Positions 49,085 through 57,000 of a stretch of DNA of 64,000 bases are shown here, piece by piece. The notes beneath the pieces were generated by a model, which was given only the letters and a program-made list of their open reading frames with translations, ran no database searches and was not told where the DNA came from. Origin of the DNA: Methylocella silvestris BL2 (GTDB lineage Bacteria > Pseudomonadota > Alphaproteobacteria > Rhizobiales > Beijerinckiaceae); the NCBI RefSeq assembly GCF_000021745.1, contig NC_011666.1, positions 620,001-684,000 of the forward strand, written 5' to 3'. The translations under genes were made by a program, and so were the position numbers. Numbering within the stretch: the stretch's first letter is position 1; each line of letters opens with the position of its first letter.

Positions 49085-49990
49085 TCAGGGCGCCGCGATC
49101 GGCCAAAGCCAGGCGGCGCCGCGAACGCCGCTCGAATCGCCATGCACCGCGCGGCGCACCGCTGTGTCGATGCGATCGGAGAAGGCATAGCGCGCAATCA
49201 GCTCCGGCAGGCCGCTGTAGAGCGCGTCGATATTGGAGAGGCCGCCGCCGACCGCGATCACATCGGGATCGACAATATTGATGACGCCGGCGAGGCCCCG
49301 CGCCAGACGATCGCAATAGAGCGCAAGCAAACGTCCCGCTTCCGTTTCGCCCGACGCGGCGGCCGCGGCAATTTCATGGGCCGTCAATGCCGCGCCGGTA
49401 CGGGCAAAATAATCGCGGGCGAGGCCGGGGCCGGATAAAAAAGTCTCGATGCAGCCGAATTTGCCGCAATAGCAGGCGGGCCCGGGCCGCTCGTCGTCAA
49501 GCGCGGATGGGAGCGGATTATGGCCCCATTCGCCGGCGATTCTGTTGCGCCCCGACACAAGCTTGCCATCGACGACCAGGCCGCCGCCGACGCCGGTGCC
49601 GAGAATGACGCCGAAGACGACGCTTACCCCTGCCCCCGCGCCGTCCGAGGCCTCCGACAGCGCGAAGCAATTGGCGTCATTCTCGATTTTGACGGGCCGC
49701 CCGAGCTTTGCGGAAAGGTCGCGATCAAACGCCTTGCCATTCAGCACCGTGCTGTTGGCGTTTTTGACGAGGCCGGTCGCGGGTGAGATCGCGCCGGGCG
49801 CGGCGACGCCGACGCTGCCTTTGCGGCCTGTCGCCGCCTCGACGAAAGCCACGAGCTCCGCAATGACGTCGAGCGTCCCCGCATAATCGCCTGCTGGCGT
49901 CGGCTGGCGTTTGCGGATCAGTTCAGAGCCAGAATCGTCGAGGGCCAAGACCTCGATTTTCGTGCCGCCGAGGTCAATTCCGATGCGCAT
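49085..49990 (-). CDS. ROK-family sugar kinase
   Basis: 301 residues. MRIGIDLGGTKIEVLALDDS opens with the ATP-binding phosphate loop of sugar kinases; EWGHNPLPSALDDERPGPAC, CYCGKFGCIETFLSGPGL shows the catalytic EWGHN block and the CxCGxxGCxE zinc motif. Likely a fructokinase or N-acetylglucosamine kinase; the substrate cannot be fixed from the sequence. It lies downstream of dps on the same strand, after a strong terminator, so it is probably separately transcribed. Confidence 0.9.
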   Translation of the reverse strand: MRIGIDLGGTKIEVLALDDSGSELIRKRQPTPAGDYAGTLDVIAELVAFVEAATGRKGSVGVAAPGAISPATGLVKNANSTVLNGKAFDRDLSAKLGRPVKIENDANCFALSEASDGAGAGVSVVFGVILGTGVGGGLVVDGKLVSGRNRIAGEWGHNPLPSALDDERPGPACYCGKFGCIETFLSGPGLARDYFARTGAALTAHEIAAAAASGETEAGRLLALYCDRLARGLAGVINIVDPDVIAVGGGLSNIDALYSGLPELIARYAFSDRIDTAVRRAVHGDSSGVRGAAWLWPIAAP

Positions 49991-50040
49991 GCAGGGCCGC
50001 CGATTGGCTGGATCTTCCAGCTCGTTTTGTTTGTATCAGG

Positions 50041-50071
50041 CGCAAAAAGAAAGGCCGGCTCAAAGCCGGCC
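50041..50071 (-). terminator. Rho-independent terminator of dps
   Basis: On the minus strand GGCCGGCT, loop TTG, AGCCGGCC (50053-50071), then TTTCTTTTTG. A clean 8-bp stem with a T-rich tail: textbook terminator. Confidence 0.85.
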
Positions 50072-50094
50072 CTCCACATTGAATTCTTCTCGGT

Positions 50095-50637
50095 TCAGTG
50101 GCCGCCGCCGTCGGCGTTCCGGCTCGCCTCGAACAAGAACCACGTGCGGCGTTCCGATTCGTCGATGTAGATTTCAAGAACGCTGGTTGTCGCCGAATCC
50201 TTGTGATCGTCGGCGACTTCATGGGCGGCGCGAAGAGCTGCCGTGAAGCTCTTATTGTCCTTTACGAGTTCGTCCAGCATGTCCGCTGGCGACACAAAGG
50301 CGCTGTCATTGTCCTTGATGCGGGAGAGCTTGGCGATCTCGCCGATCGAGTGGATCGTCGTCCGGCCGAGCTTGCGCGCGCGCTCCGCCAACGGGTCGAT
50401 CGCAGCGAAAATCTGGTCGCTCTGCTCGTCGAGCAGGAGATGATAATCGCGGAAATGCGGTCCGCTCATGTGCCAGTGAAAATTCTTCGTCTTGACGTAA
50501 AGGGCGAAGGCGTCGGCCGTCAGTTTGTTGAGTTCGGCGGCGATCGCGGCGGTCGCGTTGTCGCCGAGGTCGGACGGCGTATGCAGCGCGGTAATGTTGG
50601 TGTCGTCAGCGCGAAGCGCTTTGCTGGAAGGCGCCAT
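50095..50637 (-). CDS. dps: Dps/DNA-protecting ferritin-like protein
   Basis: 180 residues. Forms a hollow dodecamer that stores iron as ferric oxide using H2O2 and shields DNA. The ferroxidase residues of the family, His54 and His66 with Asp70, Asp81 and Glu85, are in place within FHWHMSGPHFRDYHLLLD and AIDPLAERARKL. The start MAPSSKALRADDTNITALHT has extra N-terminal residues that can help DNA binding. An EcfG-type promoter (50689-50714) lies upstream, consistent with stress induction. Confidence 0.95.
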   Translation of the reverse strand: MAPSSKALRADDTNITALHTPSDLGDNATAAIAAELNKLTADAFALYVKTKNFHWHMSGPHFRDYHLLLDEQSDQIFAAIDPLAERARKLGRTTIHSIGEIAKLSRIKDNDSAFVSPADMLDELVKDNKSFTAALRAAHEVADDHKDSATTSVLEIYIDESERRTWFLFEASRNADGGGH

Positions 50638-50688
50638 TCGTTAAAGTCTCCAAATCGATCCGGGAGGGCCAGAATTCATTTTTGCGAG

Positions 50689-50714
50689 AACGCCGCCGGG
50701 CGTTCAACCGTTCC
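50689..50714 (-). promoter_or_regulatory. EcfG-type general stress promoter of dps
   Basis: Minus strand GGAAC (50710-50714), 17 bases, CGTT (50689-50692): an exact match to the EcfG consensus with ideal spacing, about 50 bases upstream of the start codon. dps is a classic member of this regulon in alphaproteobacteria. Confidence 0.65.
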
Positions 50715-50731
50715 CGGCGGCGCCGCTGGCG

Positions 50732-51595
50732 TCAGCCGTGCGTTGCAAGAGACGCTGCGGTCGCGTCGATGTGAGCCACCAGCGCAGGGTCGAGCGCGAG
50801 AGCGGAGGCGAGCGACTTCAGGAACGCCAGCTCCTGCGGGGTGCGCGCGACGATATGAGCAGCGGCGTAAACCTGCAGCGCCAGCTCCTTCGACGAGCCG
50901 ACCGCGGCGGCGATGTCCGTTGCGCTCGCTGGATTTGCGATTTCATGATCGAGAAACTCGGCCGCCGCCTCATCGACGCCCGCGCTCTTGATCTGGCCGA
51001 TGATCTGCGTGCGCTGGGCCTGGTCGACATTGCCGTCGGCCGCCGCGGTCGCAACCAGCGTGCGCACCAGCAGCAATGCGGTGTCATTGGTATGGGCGTC
51101 GGCTGAGAAGGGAGTCTCCTGCGGCGGCGCGGTCAATTGCTCAAGACCGGGCACGCCCTGCGTCAGCGGCTTTCCCTCTTGATAGTTGCGCAGCGCCTTA
51201 TAGGCGAGGCCGCCAATCGCTGCGAGGCCGCCAATCGTTGCGAGTCCTCCTGTCGTCTTGCGGCCGCCCGGAGTGCCGATCAAAAGCGCGGCGAGGCCGC
51301 CAAGGGTCGCCAGCGTGCCGACCGGGTTCTGCTCGACGAGATCCTTTGCCTTGCCGATATAGTCGGCCGCTTGCGTGCCCTTGAACTGCTCCTGAGCCTG
51401 TCCCAGCACATTTGAGAGCGTCGCCGCGGTCTGATTGGCGGCGTTTGTGGTGGCGTCCTTTGCGGCTGCGGCGGCGTCGCCGACGGCAGCCTTGCCGCGT
51501 TCAATCGTGTCATTGACGCTTGCCGCGGCGGCGTCCCCGCCAGCTCCGAGCCTGCCGCCCGCGATCAGGTCCAAAAGCTGCTTTGCGTCGAACAT
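50732..51595 (-). CDS. DUF533 (YebE/TerB-like) protein
   Basis: 287 residues from the ATG at 51593-51595 (MFDAKQLLDLIAGGRLGAGG). An Ala/Gly-rich region with one weakly hydrophobic segment around residues 115-150 (TLATLGGLAALLIGT) is followed, after about residue 180, by a TerB-like helical domain (LVRTLVATAAADGNVDQAQR). Family function is unknown; members are envelope-associated and often stress linked. The GGLATIGGLAAIGGLA repeat comes from two near-identical DNA units at about 51205-51245. Confidence 0.8.
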   Translation of the reverse strand: MFDAKQLLDLIAGGRLGAGGDAAAASVNDTIERGKAAVGDAAAAAKDATTNAANQTAATLSNVLGQAQEQFKGTQAADYIGKAKDLVEQNPVGTLATLGGLAALLIGTPGGRKTTGGLATIGGLAAIGGLAYKALRNYQEGKPLTQGVPGLEQLTAPPQETPFSADAHTNDTALLLVRTLVATAAADGNVDQAQRTQIIGQIKSAGVDEAAAEFLDHEIANPASATDIAAAVGSSKELALQVYAAAHIVARTPQELAFLKSLASALALDPALVAHIDATAASLATHG

Positions 51596-52039
51596 GCGTT
51601 TTTCTCCCTCTTGCGGCGCGATCTGGAACCGAACATTCGTTCTGCTTCGCCGCTTCAAAAATGCCTGAAAATAACCGGCGAATTCTATCGATCTATTGTG
51701 ACAAACCGATCGGCGCGAGCCGGGGCTTTTCGATCGAGCGACGGCCTCGGCCCTGCGCCCCGCGGCGAGATTAGCCCTAAGCCGCTAGCCGTCAATTCCA
51801 ATTCGCGTGTTCGGGTCGCGATCGGGCCGGTTGCCAGTAAAGGTCAAGACGAGGAGAGCCAGAGCGGCAGAAATTCAGGACACATTTTTCGTGAACGGGA
51901 ACAAAACCGGCGGCCAAGCATTGGCCAGCGTTGTAAGCGCGCCTCCACTTCGTTCTGGCGCGGGCCGCCCGTTGAATACTCACCATCGACAATCCCAAAC
52001 GAGGCGGCCGGAGCAAATCTAATCCTGGGAGCCGCGGTC
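51596..52039. other. Gap upstream of the DUF533 and DUF2189 genes
   Basis: 444 bases between divergent genes. The ORF running in from 51611 is an upstream extension of the DUF2189 frame and looks non-coding (Arg/Ser-rich). I saw GGAACAAA and CGTT elements but not at the EcfG spacing, so no promoter is called. Confidence 0.4.
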
Positions 52040-52837
52040 ATGAGCAGTTTTCATGTCATTGCCGGGCACGGCGAAGCAAACGTCTACCCCGGCGTTCGAA
52101 AGATCGGCTTGTCCGACCTCCGGGCCGCCCTCGCAGCGGGCTTTGACGATTTTCGCGCCATGCCGTCGCATCTTCTTTTCCTTGCAGTCATCTACATCAT
52201 CATCGGGGCTTTTCTCTATCCGTCGACCTCGGGCGAAAACGCGCTGCCTCTTTTGTTTCCGGTTCTTGCCGGCTATGCGCTGATCGGTCCTTTCGTGGCG
52301 ATCGGGCTTTATGAAGTCAGCCGCCGGCGCGAGCAGGGGCTGCCTTATTCATGGAGCAACGCCTTCGACGTTCTGCGCTCCCCGGCCCTTCCATCAATCG
52401 TCGCTGTCGGCGCCCTGCTAATGATCATATTTCTGTTGTGGCTCGCGACGGCGCAGGCGCTCTATCAGGCGCAGTTCGGCGTCTGGGCGCCGCAGTCCTA
52501 TGCGCATTTTATCAATCAGGTCCTTTCGACTCCCGCAGGACACAGGCTGATCGCGCTTGGCGTCTCGATCGGCTTCGTCTATGCCGTGGCCGCCTTCAGC
52601 ATCGGCGTCATTTCGTTTCCGTTGATGCTCGATCGCGACGTCGGCGCGGCGGTCGCCGTCTACACCTCGATCAAGGCCGTTTTGGTAAATCCCGTGGTGA
52701 TGGCCGTCTGGGGCTTGATCGTCGCGGCGTCGATCGTGGTTGGCGTCGCGACCTTGGGCGTCGGCCTCGCTATTCTGACGCCAATCATGGGCCACGCGAC
52801 CTGGCATCTTTATCGCCGCGTCATCCTCCCCGATTAA
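52040..52837 (+). CDS. DUF2189 integral membrane protein
   Basis: 265 residues from ATG 52040 (MSSFHVIAGHGEANVYPGVR). About six to seven hydrophobic segments (FLAVIYIIIGAFL, LLFPVLAGYALIGPFVAIGLY, IVAVGALLMIIFLLWLATA and others) and the DUF2189 feature IGLSDLRAALAAGFDDF at the start. Role unknown. It is followed by a terminator hairpin. Confidence 0.82.
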   Translation: MSSFHVIAGHGEANVYPGVRKIGLSDLRAALAAGFDDFRAMPSHLLFLAVIYIIIGAFLYPSTSGENALPLLFPVLAGYALIGPFVAIGLYEVSRRREQGLPYSWSNAFDVLRSPALPSIVAVGALLMIIFLLWLATAQALYQAQFGVWAPQSYAHFINQVLSTPAGHRLIALGVSIGFVYAVAAFSIGVISFPLMLDRDVGAAVAVYTSIKAVLVNPVVMAVWGLIVAASIVVGVATLGVGLAILTPIMGHATWHLYRRVILPD

Positions 52838-52871
52838 GATCGATCCGGCCCGCCCAATTTAACGGCAAAAA

Positions 52872-52913
52872 CCGCGCGCGGGAGACGATGGTCTGGCGCG
52901 CGGAGCGTTTTTT
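52872..52913 (+). terminator. Rho-independent terminator after the DUF2189 gene
   Basis: CCGCGCGC (52872-52879) pairs with GCGCGCGG (52896-52903) around a 16-base loop, followed by GCGTTTTTTG. Clear T-run. Confidence 0.75.
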
Positions 52914-53020
52914 GTGCGCCAGAATCCGATTTCTTCGCAACGCGGTATGGTAAGATGCCTTTTACCCGCCGGACCGGCCGCAGCGCCGCCGCGCCCTTCA
53001 AGTCAAACTGGAGACGCAAC

Positions 53021-53884
53021 ATGCAGGGGCTGACCCCCGAGGGCCAAAGGCTCGTTGACGAGATCGCCGTCAGGCATGGTTTCAGTAGCGACGCCGCTTC
53101 GTCCTTGTTCCAGGCTCTGGCGCTCGGAAACGGCGTTCAGGCCCAATTCAATCATCCCGAATTCGGCGGCATGGGTCAGTGGTCGCAAGGCGGCATGATC
53201 ATGATCGGCGACATGTTCAACCAGAATCTGAAATGGCGCGTCAGCGCGCTCTGCGACGATCTCGCCGGGCTGTCGCGCACGGATGGCGTTTTCGTCCGTC
53301 AACCGCCGGCTCCAAGCTCCTGGCAGGGGCAGAGCTACAATGTGTCGGGAGCGAGCGTCAGCCTGTACGCCCAGGGCTTTGGCGGCGGCTGGTGGCCGGC
53401 CGACCTCGGCCAGCCCTCGTCTTCGGGCAGCCAGAATGACCTGCAATATGCGTTTTTCCCGGGCGCGCGGCGCCTTGCGATCCGCAAGGGCGAGCGCATC
53501 ACCGTCTATGATTCCGGCGATCACAATATTTCGGGCGTGTCGCAACAGCAGGGCGGCGACCAGACGCTGACGTTCAGCAGCCAATATGGCGCCGTGAGGC
53601 TCGGCGACCTCAAGATCGTGGGGCAGCCGGACGCCGCGCCGCCGGTCCCCCCTCAATCGACCTCGCCCAGGCAGGAGGCGCGGGCGCCAGACGCGCAAAT
53701 CCTGACGCCGGTCGATCCGCAGATGAATTTCGCCGCGCCACGGGCGGCGGAGATGCCGGCGCCGCAGGCAAGCGAAAGCGACGTGTTCGTCACCCTCGAA
53801 AAGCTGGCCGCCCTTCGCGAGAAAAAGATCATAAGCGACGATGAATTCGCGGCGAAGAAATCAGAGCTGCTGGCCCGGCTCTAG
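53021..53884 (+). CDS. SHOCT-domain protein
   Basis: 287 residues from ATG 53021 (MQGLTPEGQRLVDEIAVRHG), with GGAG seven bases upstream; the frame from 52955 is not needed. Residues 1-90 form a helical domain with the WSQGGMIMIGDMFNQNL motif; the middle is beta-rich (YNVSGASVSLYAQGFGGGWW) and a Pro-rich linker leads to the C-terminal SHOCT helix pair (LEKLAALREKKIISDDEFAA). SHOCT domains mediate oligomerisation. No signal peptide. Function unknown; similar proteins occur across Hyphomicrobiales. Confidence 0.82.
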   Translation: MQGLTPEGQRLVDEIAVRHGFSSDAASSLFQALALGNGVQAQFNHPEFGGMGQWSQGGMIMIGDMFNQNLKWRVSALCDDLAGLSRTDGVFVRQPPAPSSWQGQSYNVSGASVSLYAQGFGGGWWPADLGQPSSSGSQNDLQYAFFPGARRLAIRKGERITVYDSGDHNISGVSQQQGGDQTLTFSSQYGAVRLGDLKIVGQPDAAPPVPPQSTSPRQEARAPDAQILTPVDPQMNFAAPRAAEMPAPQASESDVFVTLEKLAALREKKIISDDEFAAKKSELLARL

Positions 53885-53899
53885 AAAGCCCAAAGGGAG

Positions 53900-53925
53900 C
53901 GACGGCAGCCCCAAAGCTGTCGTCG
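53900..53925 (+). terminator. Hairpin after the SHOCT gene
   Basis: CGACGGCAGC and GCTGTCGTCG (one G-T wobble) around CCCAAA, then GGCCCCGGTTTCTCCC. The stem is strong; the T-run is short. It lies between convergent SHOCT and PHB depolymerase genes. Confidence 0.55.
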
Positions 53926-53947
53926 GCCCCGGTTTCTCCCGTTTAGC

Positions 53948-55165
53948 TCAGGCGGTCATTTCGATCACGTCGCGAAGTTTCGGATAGATCTCATTGTTCC
54001 AGCGCCGGCCGCTAAAAGTGCCGTAGTGGCCGACGCCGGTCTGGACATGGTGCGATTTCTTATACTGCCTGAGGCCGGAGCAGAGATCTTGCGCCGCCAG
54101 CGTCTGGCCGAGCCCGCAAATATCGTCGCGCTCGCCCTCTATGGTGAGCAGCGCCGTCTTGCGGATCGCCTTCGGCTTGATCGTCCGTCCATGCACCTCC
54201 AGCTTGCCGAGCGGAAGCAAATGATCCTGAAAGACGGTCTTGACGGTTGGAATATAAAATTCCGCCGGCAGATCCATGATGGCGAAATATTCGGCGTAAA
54301 AATCCTTGATGAATTTGAACTTCGGCATGTCGTTTTCGGTATAGGCTTTCGCCATATCCTTGAATGACTGCATATGGCGTTCGGGATTCATGCTCACGAA
54401 AGCGGTGAGCTGCATGAAGCCCGGATAGACCTTCCGCCCCGCGCCGCCGAATTTTTTCGGCACGTTAGCGAGGAGATTGCGCTCGAACCATTCGATCGGC
54501 TTCGTCTTCGCGAGCTCATTGACCTTGGTCGGGTTGATCCGGGTGTCGATTGGCCCGGCCATCAGCGTCATGCTCGCCGGCTGCGCGGGGTCATCCTGCT
54601 CAGCCATGATCGAGGCTGCGGCGAGCACGGCGACGCAAGGCTGGCAGACGGCGACGACATGCGACCTCGGCCCCATCACGCGTAGAAAATCGATCACGTG
54701 ATCGACGTAAGTGTCGAAGCTGAACTCGCCCTCGGCGATCGGGATATCCCTTATATTGCGCCAGTCGGTGATGTAGACGTCGTGATGCTGCAGCATCGTC
54801 TTCACCGTGGCCTTGAGCAGGGTCGCAAAATGGCCGGACATCGGCGCGACGATCAGCACGCGCTGCTGCTGCGCGCTCGTCTCCTTCTTGAATCGCAGAA
54901 GCGTCGCGAAAGGCGTCGAAGCGACGACTTCCTCGGTCACCGGGACAATCTCGTTGCCGTCCGCGACTTCCGTAATATCGAAAGGCAGACGCTCATGCGT
55001 GATGGCGAGATTTGCGAAGGTTTCGAGCATTCCCGCGAATTTACGCGTGGACAACATCTCGCCAAACATGGGCCAGGGTTGCCGCAGGGCCGCCACCGTC
55101 GCCGAAGCGAGAGGACGGCAAAAATCGAGCACATTGGCCTGTGCGCCATAGGCTTCATACATCAT
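53948..55165 (-). CDS. phaZ: Intracellular polyhydroxybutyrate depolymerase
   Basis: 405 residues. Degrades stored PHB granules. The alpha/beta-hydrolase nucleophile is a Cys in HVVAVCQPCVAVLAAASI (Cys174), as in intracellular native-PHB depolymerases, rather than the Ser of extracellular ones. The catalytic His lies in TGVGHYGTFSGRRW near the C-terminus and an Asp in EGERDDICGLGQ. Start placed at MMYEAYGAQANVLDF (55163-55165); the frame allows ten more residues. Indicates that the organism stores PHB. Confidence 0.92.
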   Translation of the reverse strand: MMYEAYGAQANVLDFCRPLASATVAALRQPWPMFGEMLSTRKFAGMLETFANLAITHERLPFDITEVADGNEIVPVTEEVVASTPFATLLRFKKETSAQQQRVLIVAPMSGHFATLLKATVKTMLQHHDVYITDWRNIRDIPIAEGEFSFDTYVDHVIDFLRVMGPRSHVVAVCQPCVAVLAAASIMAEQDDPAQPASMTLMAGPIDTRINPTKVNELAKTKPIEWFERNLLANVPKKFGGAGRKVYPGFMQLTAFVSMNPERHMQSFKDMAKAYTENDMPKFKFIKDFYAEYFAIMDLPAEFYIPTVKTVFQDHLLPLGKLEVHGRTIKPKAIRKTALLTIEGERDDICGLGQTLAAQDLCSGLRQYKKSHHVQTGVGHYGTFSGRRWNNEIYPKLRDVIEMTA

Positions 55166-55327
55166 TGATCCGCACCCGATCTCAAGAAAATTCATTAGGG
55201 AAAGTCAGTCTTTGCAGGGGCCCGGCACGCTATATGCTCCGCTCACGCCGCCATGGCCAATGGCTTTTGCCCGGCCCGGCGGGGAAACCGAGGCGTAGCT
55301 TCGATCCAGGGTTTGAAGAGGTGTGCA

Positions 55328-55981
55328 TTGAGCGAGGCCATTCTGACCATCAGCAGCAAGAACTATTCCTCATGGTCCTTGCGGGGCTGGCTGATGACGA
55401 AATTTTCCGGTCTGCCCTTTGAGGAAAAGGCCGTCTCGATCGACGATCCGGCGATGCGGGCGGAGCTGTTGCTGCTGTCGTCGTCCTTCCTGATCCCAAA
55501 TCTGGAGCATAATGGCCTGAAGATCTGGGATACGCTGGCGATCGGCGAATATCTGAATGAAATCAGGCCGGACGCCCATCTCTTGCCATCCGACCTCGAA
55601 AGGCGTTCGCGCTGCCGCTCGATCAGCGGCGAGATGCATTCGGGCTTCGGACCGATGCGCTCCGCGTTGCCGATGAACCTCAAGGGCGATTTTCCGAACT
55701 TCAAGGTCTGGGCGCGCGCGCAGGCCGACATCGATCGGATCACCGCGATTTGGCGGGAGCACCTCGGTCTCTACGGCGGCCCGTTCCTGCTTGGCGAGCG
55801 CTCGCTTGCCGACGCCATGTATGCGCCCGTCGTGACGCGGCTGCGCACCTATCACGTCCCGGTCGACGCAAAATGCAGCGCCTACTGCGACGCCATCATG
55901 GCGATGCCGGAAATGACGGAATGGACCGAGGCGGCGAAAGCCGAGCCCGAGGACATGGAAGAGCTCGAGGTCGAATTCTAG
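55328..55981 (+). CDS. Glutathione S-transferase family protein
   Basis: 217 residues from TTG 55328 (LSEAILTISSKNYSSWSLRG), with GAGG seven bases upstream; an in-frame ATG at 55253 would add 25 residues unlike the family start. Thioredoxin-like N-terminal domain (residues 1-80, with SSWSLRG in place of the usual Ser/Tyr/Cys active motif region) and helical C-terminal domain (PFLLGERSLADAMYAPVVTR, a GST N-cap box). Substrate unknown. The gene diverges from phaZ across about 160 bases. Confidence 0.85.
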   Translation: MSEAILTISSKNYSSWSLRGWLMTKFSGLPFEEKAVSIDDPAMRAELLLLSSSFLIPNLEHNGLKIWDTLAIGEYLNEIRPDAHLLPSDLERRSRCRSISGEMHSGFGPMRSALPMNLKGDFPNFKVWARAQADIDRITAIWREHLGLYGGPFLLGERSLADAMYAPVVTRLRTYHVPVDAKCSAYCDAIMAMPEMTEWTEAAKAEPEDMEELEVEF

Positions 55982-56517
55982 TCGGCGTCAGAAGCCCTCA
56001 TCGTGAGCGGACGGAAGGCCCGAGGCTCCGTTGCGAGCGCTGCAAGTGGCCGAACGGAAACCGGCGCCGTCTCGTCCTCCGGCGGCCGGAGGACACGGGC
56101 GTCGACACCTACCTTGCCCATTCGTCGACGAAGGGTCGGATTGCACTAATTCTAAACTTTAAGATCATGAATTGTGCACTTTATGCGTGAAGGGCCAGTC
56201 GTTCTTTTCTGAACAACTCGGCCGCCGCTAGAATTGGATCGTCTTCCGGAGGATAAATTTCGCGATTTTGTCCCTTCCGCGCCGCAAAATCCGAAATTCT
56301 GTTGCAGGCGCTCCCGCCGCATCGCAGCGTGGGCGAGAATGGCCGGAATGCCGTCGGGCGCAGCCTAATTGTCACGTTTTTCGCTTGTCGAAAGGGTCTG
56401 GAGGCAACCGTCCGATCGGGCGGCTCGTATTGCGCTGCAAAAAACTTCCGGCGCGGAACAGCACAGACCTTTGCCCGCCGCCGCGACAGACCCGTTCGTG
56501 TTTAAGGAGATGAAATT
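55982..56517. other. Gap between the GST and cupin genes
   Basis: 536 bases. Contains a REP-like block (CCCTCATCGTGAGCGGACGG at about 55996) and an AT-richer patch at about 56140-56200 unlike its surroundings. A minus-strand frame at 56181-56375 reads as protein-like near its end (IYPPEDDPILAAAELFRKER) and may be a remnant, but no family is recognised. The cupin ribosome-binding site AAGGAG lies at the right end. Confidence 0.4.
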
Positions 56518-56973
56518 ATGAGCGTCGTCGATCTCAAGAAGCCTTCCGCGGATCAGGCCGAGACGAAATTCTCGATCGTGAAGGCAGACGAAAATGAGTT
56601 TCATGGCGAAGGCCTGCGCGGCTTCTTCGAATATCGCGATCTCGGCATCGCCGACGCCACCAATGGCAAGGTGATCGCCCACCTCGTGCGCGCGAAAAAG
56701 CCGCCGACGGACGGCACCGGTTGGCATCGCCATATCGCCGATTTTCAGATCGTTCTGATGACCAAAGGCTGGGCGCGCTTCATGTATGAAGACAAGGAAA
56801 CCCTGGTCAAGGCCGGCGACTGCATCCATCAGCGCCCGGGAATAACCCATTATCTCTTCGACTACTCGCCGGACATGGAATATCTCGAGATCGTCGGGCC
56901 GGCCGATTTCGGCACGGTCGACGCTCCCGCCCCGGCCGGCGCCGTGGTGCCTCCGATCACGCCCTGGAAATAG
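56518..56973 (+). CDS. Cupin-domain protein
   Basis: 151 residues (MSVVDLKKPSADQAETKFSI). A single cupin beta-barrel: motif 1 TGWHRHIADFQIVLMTKGWA (metal-binding His pair) and motif 2 KAGDCIHQRPGITHYLFDYS. Enzymes or binding proteins of this size vary widely in function, so no reaction is assigned. It starts at ATG 56518 with AAGGAG eight bases upstream. It converges with astB. Confidence 0.85.
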   Translation: MSVVDLKKPSADQAETKFSIVKADENEFHGEGLRGFFEYRDLGIADATNGKVIAHLVRAKKPPTDGTGWHRHIADFQIVLMTKGWARFMYEDKETLVKAGDCIHQRPGITHYLFDYSPDMEYLEIVGPADFGTVDAPAPAGAVVPPITPWK

Positions 56974-57000
56974 GCGAGGCGTGATGCGCCGGGCCAGCCG

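Noticed and set aside
51807-52030. GGAAC and CGTT elements ahead of the DUF2189 gene as an EcfG promoter
   Set aside because: The spacing is 26 bases, not 16-17.
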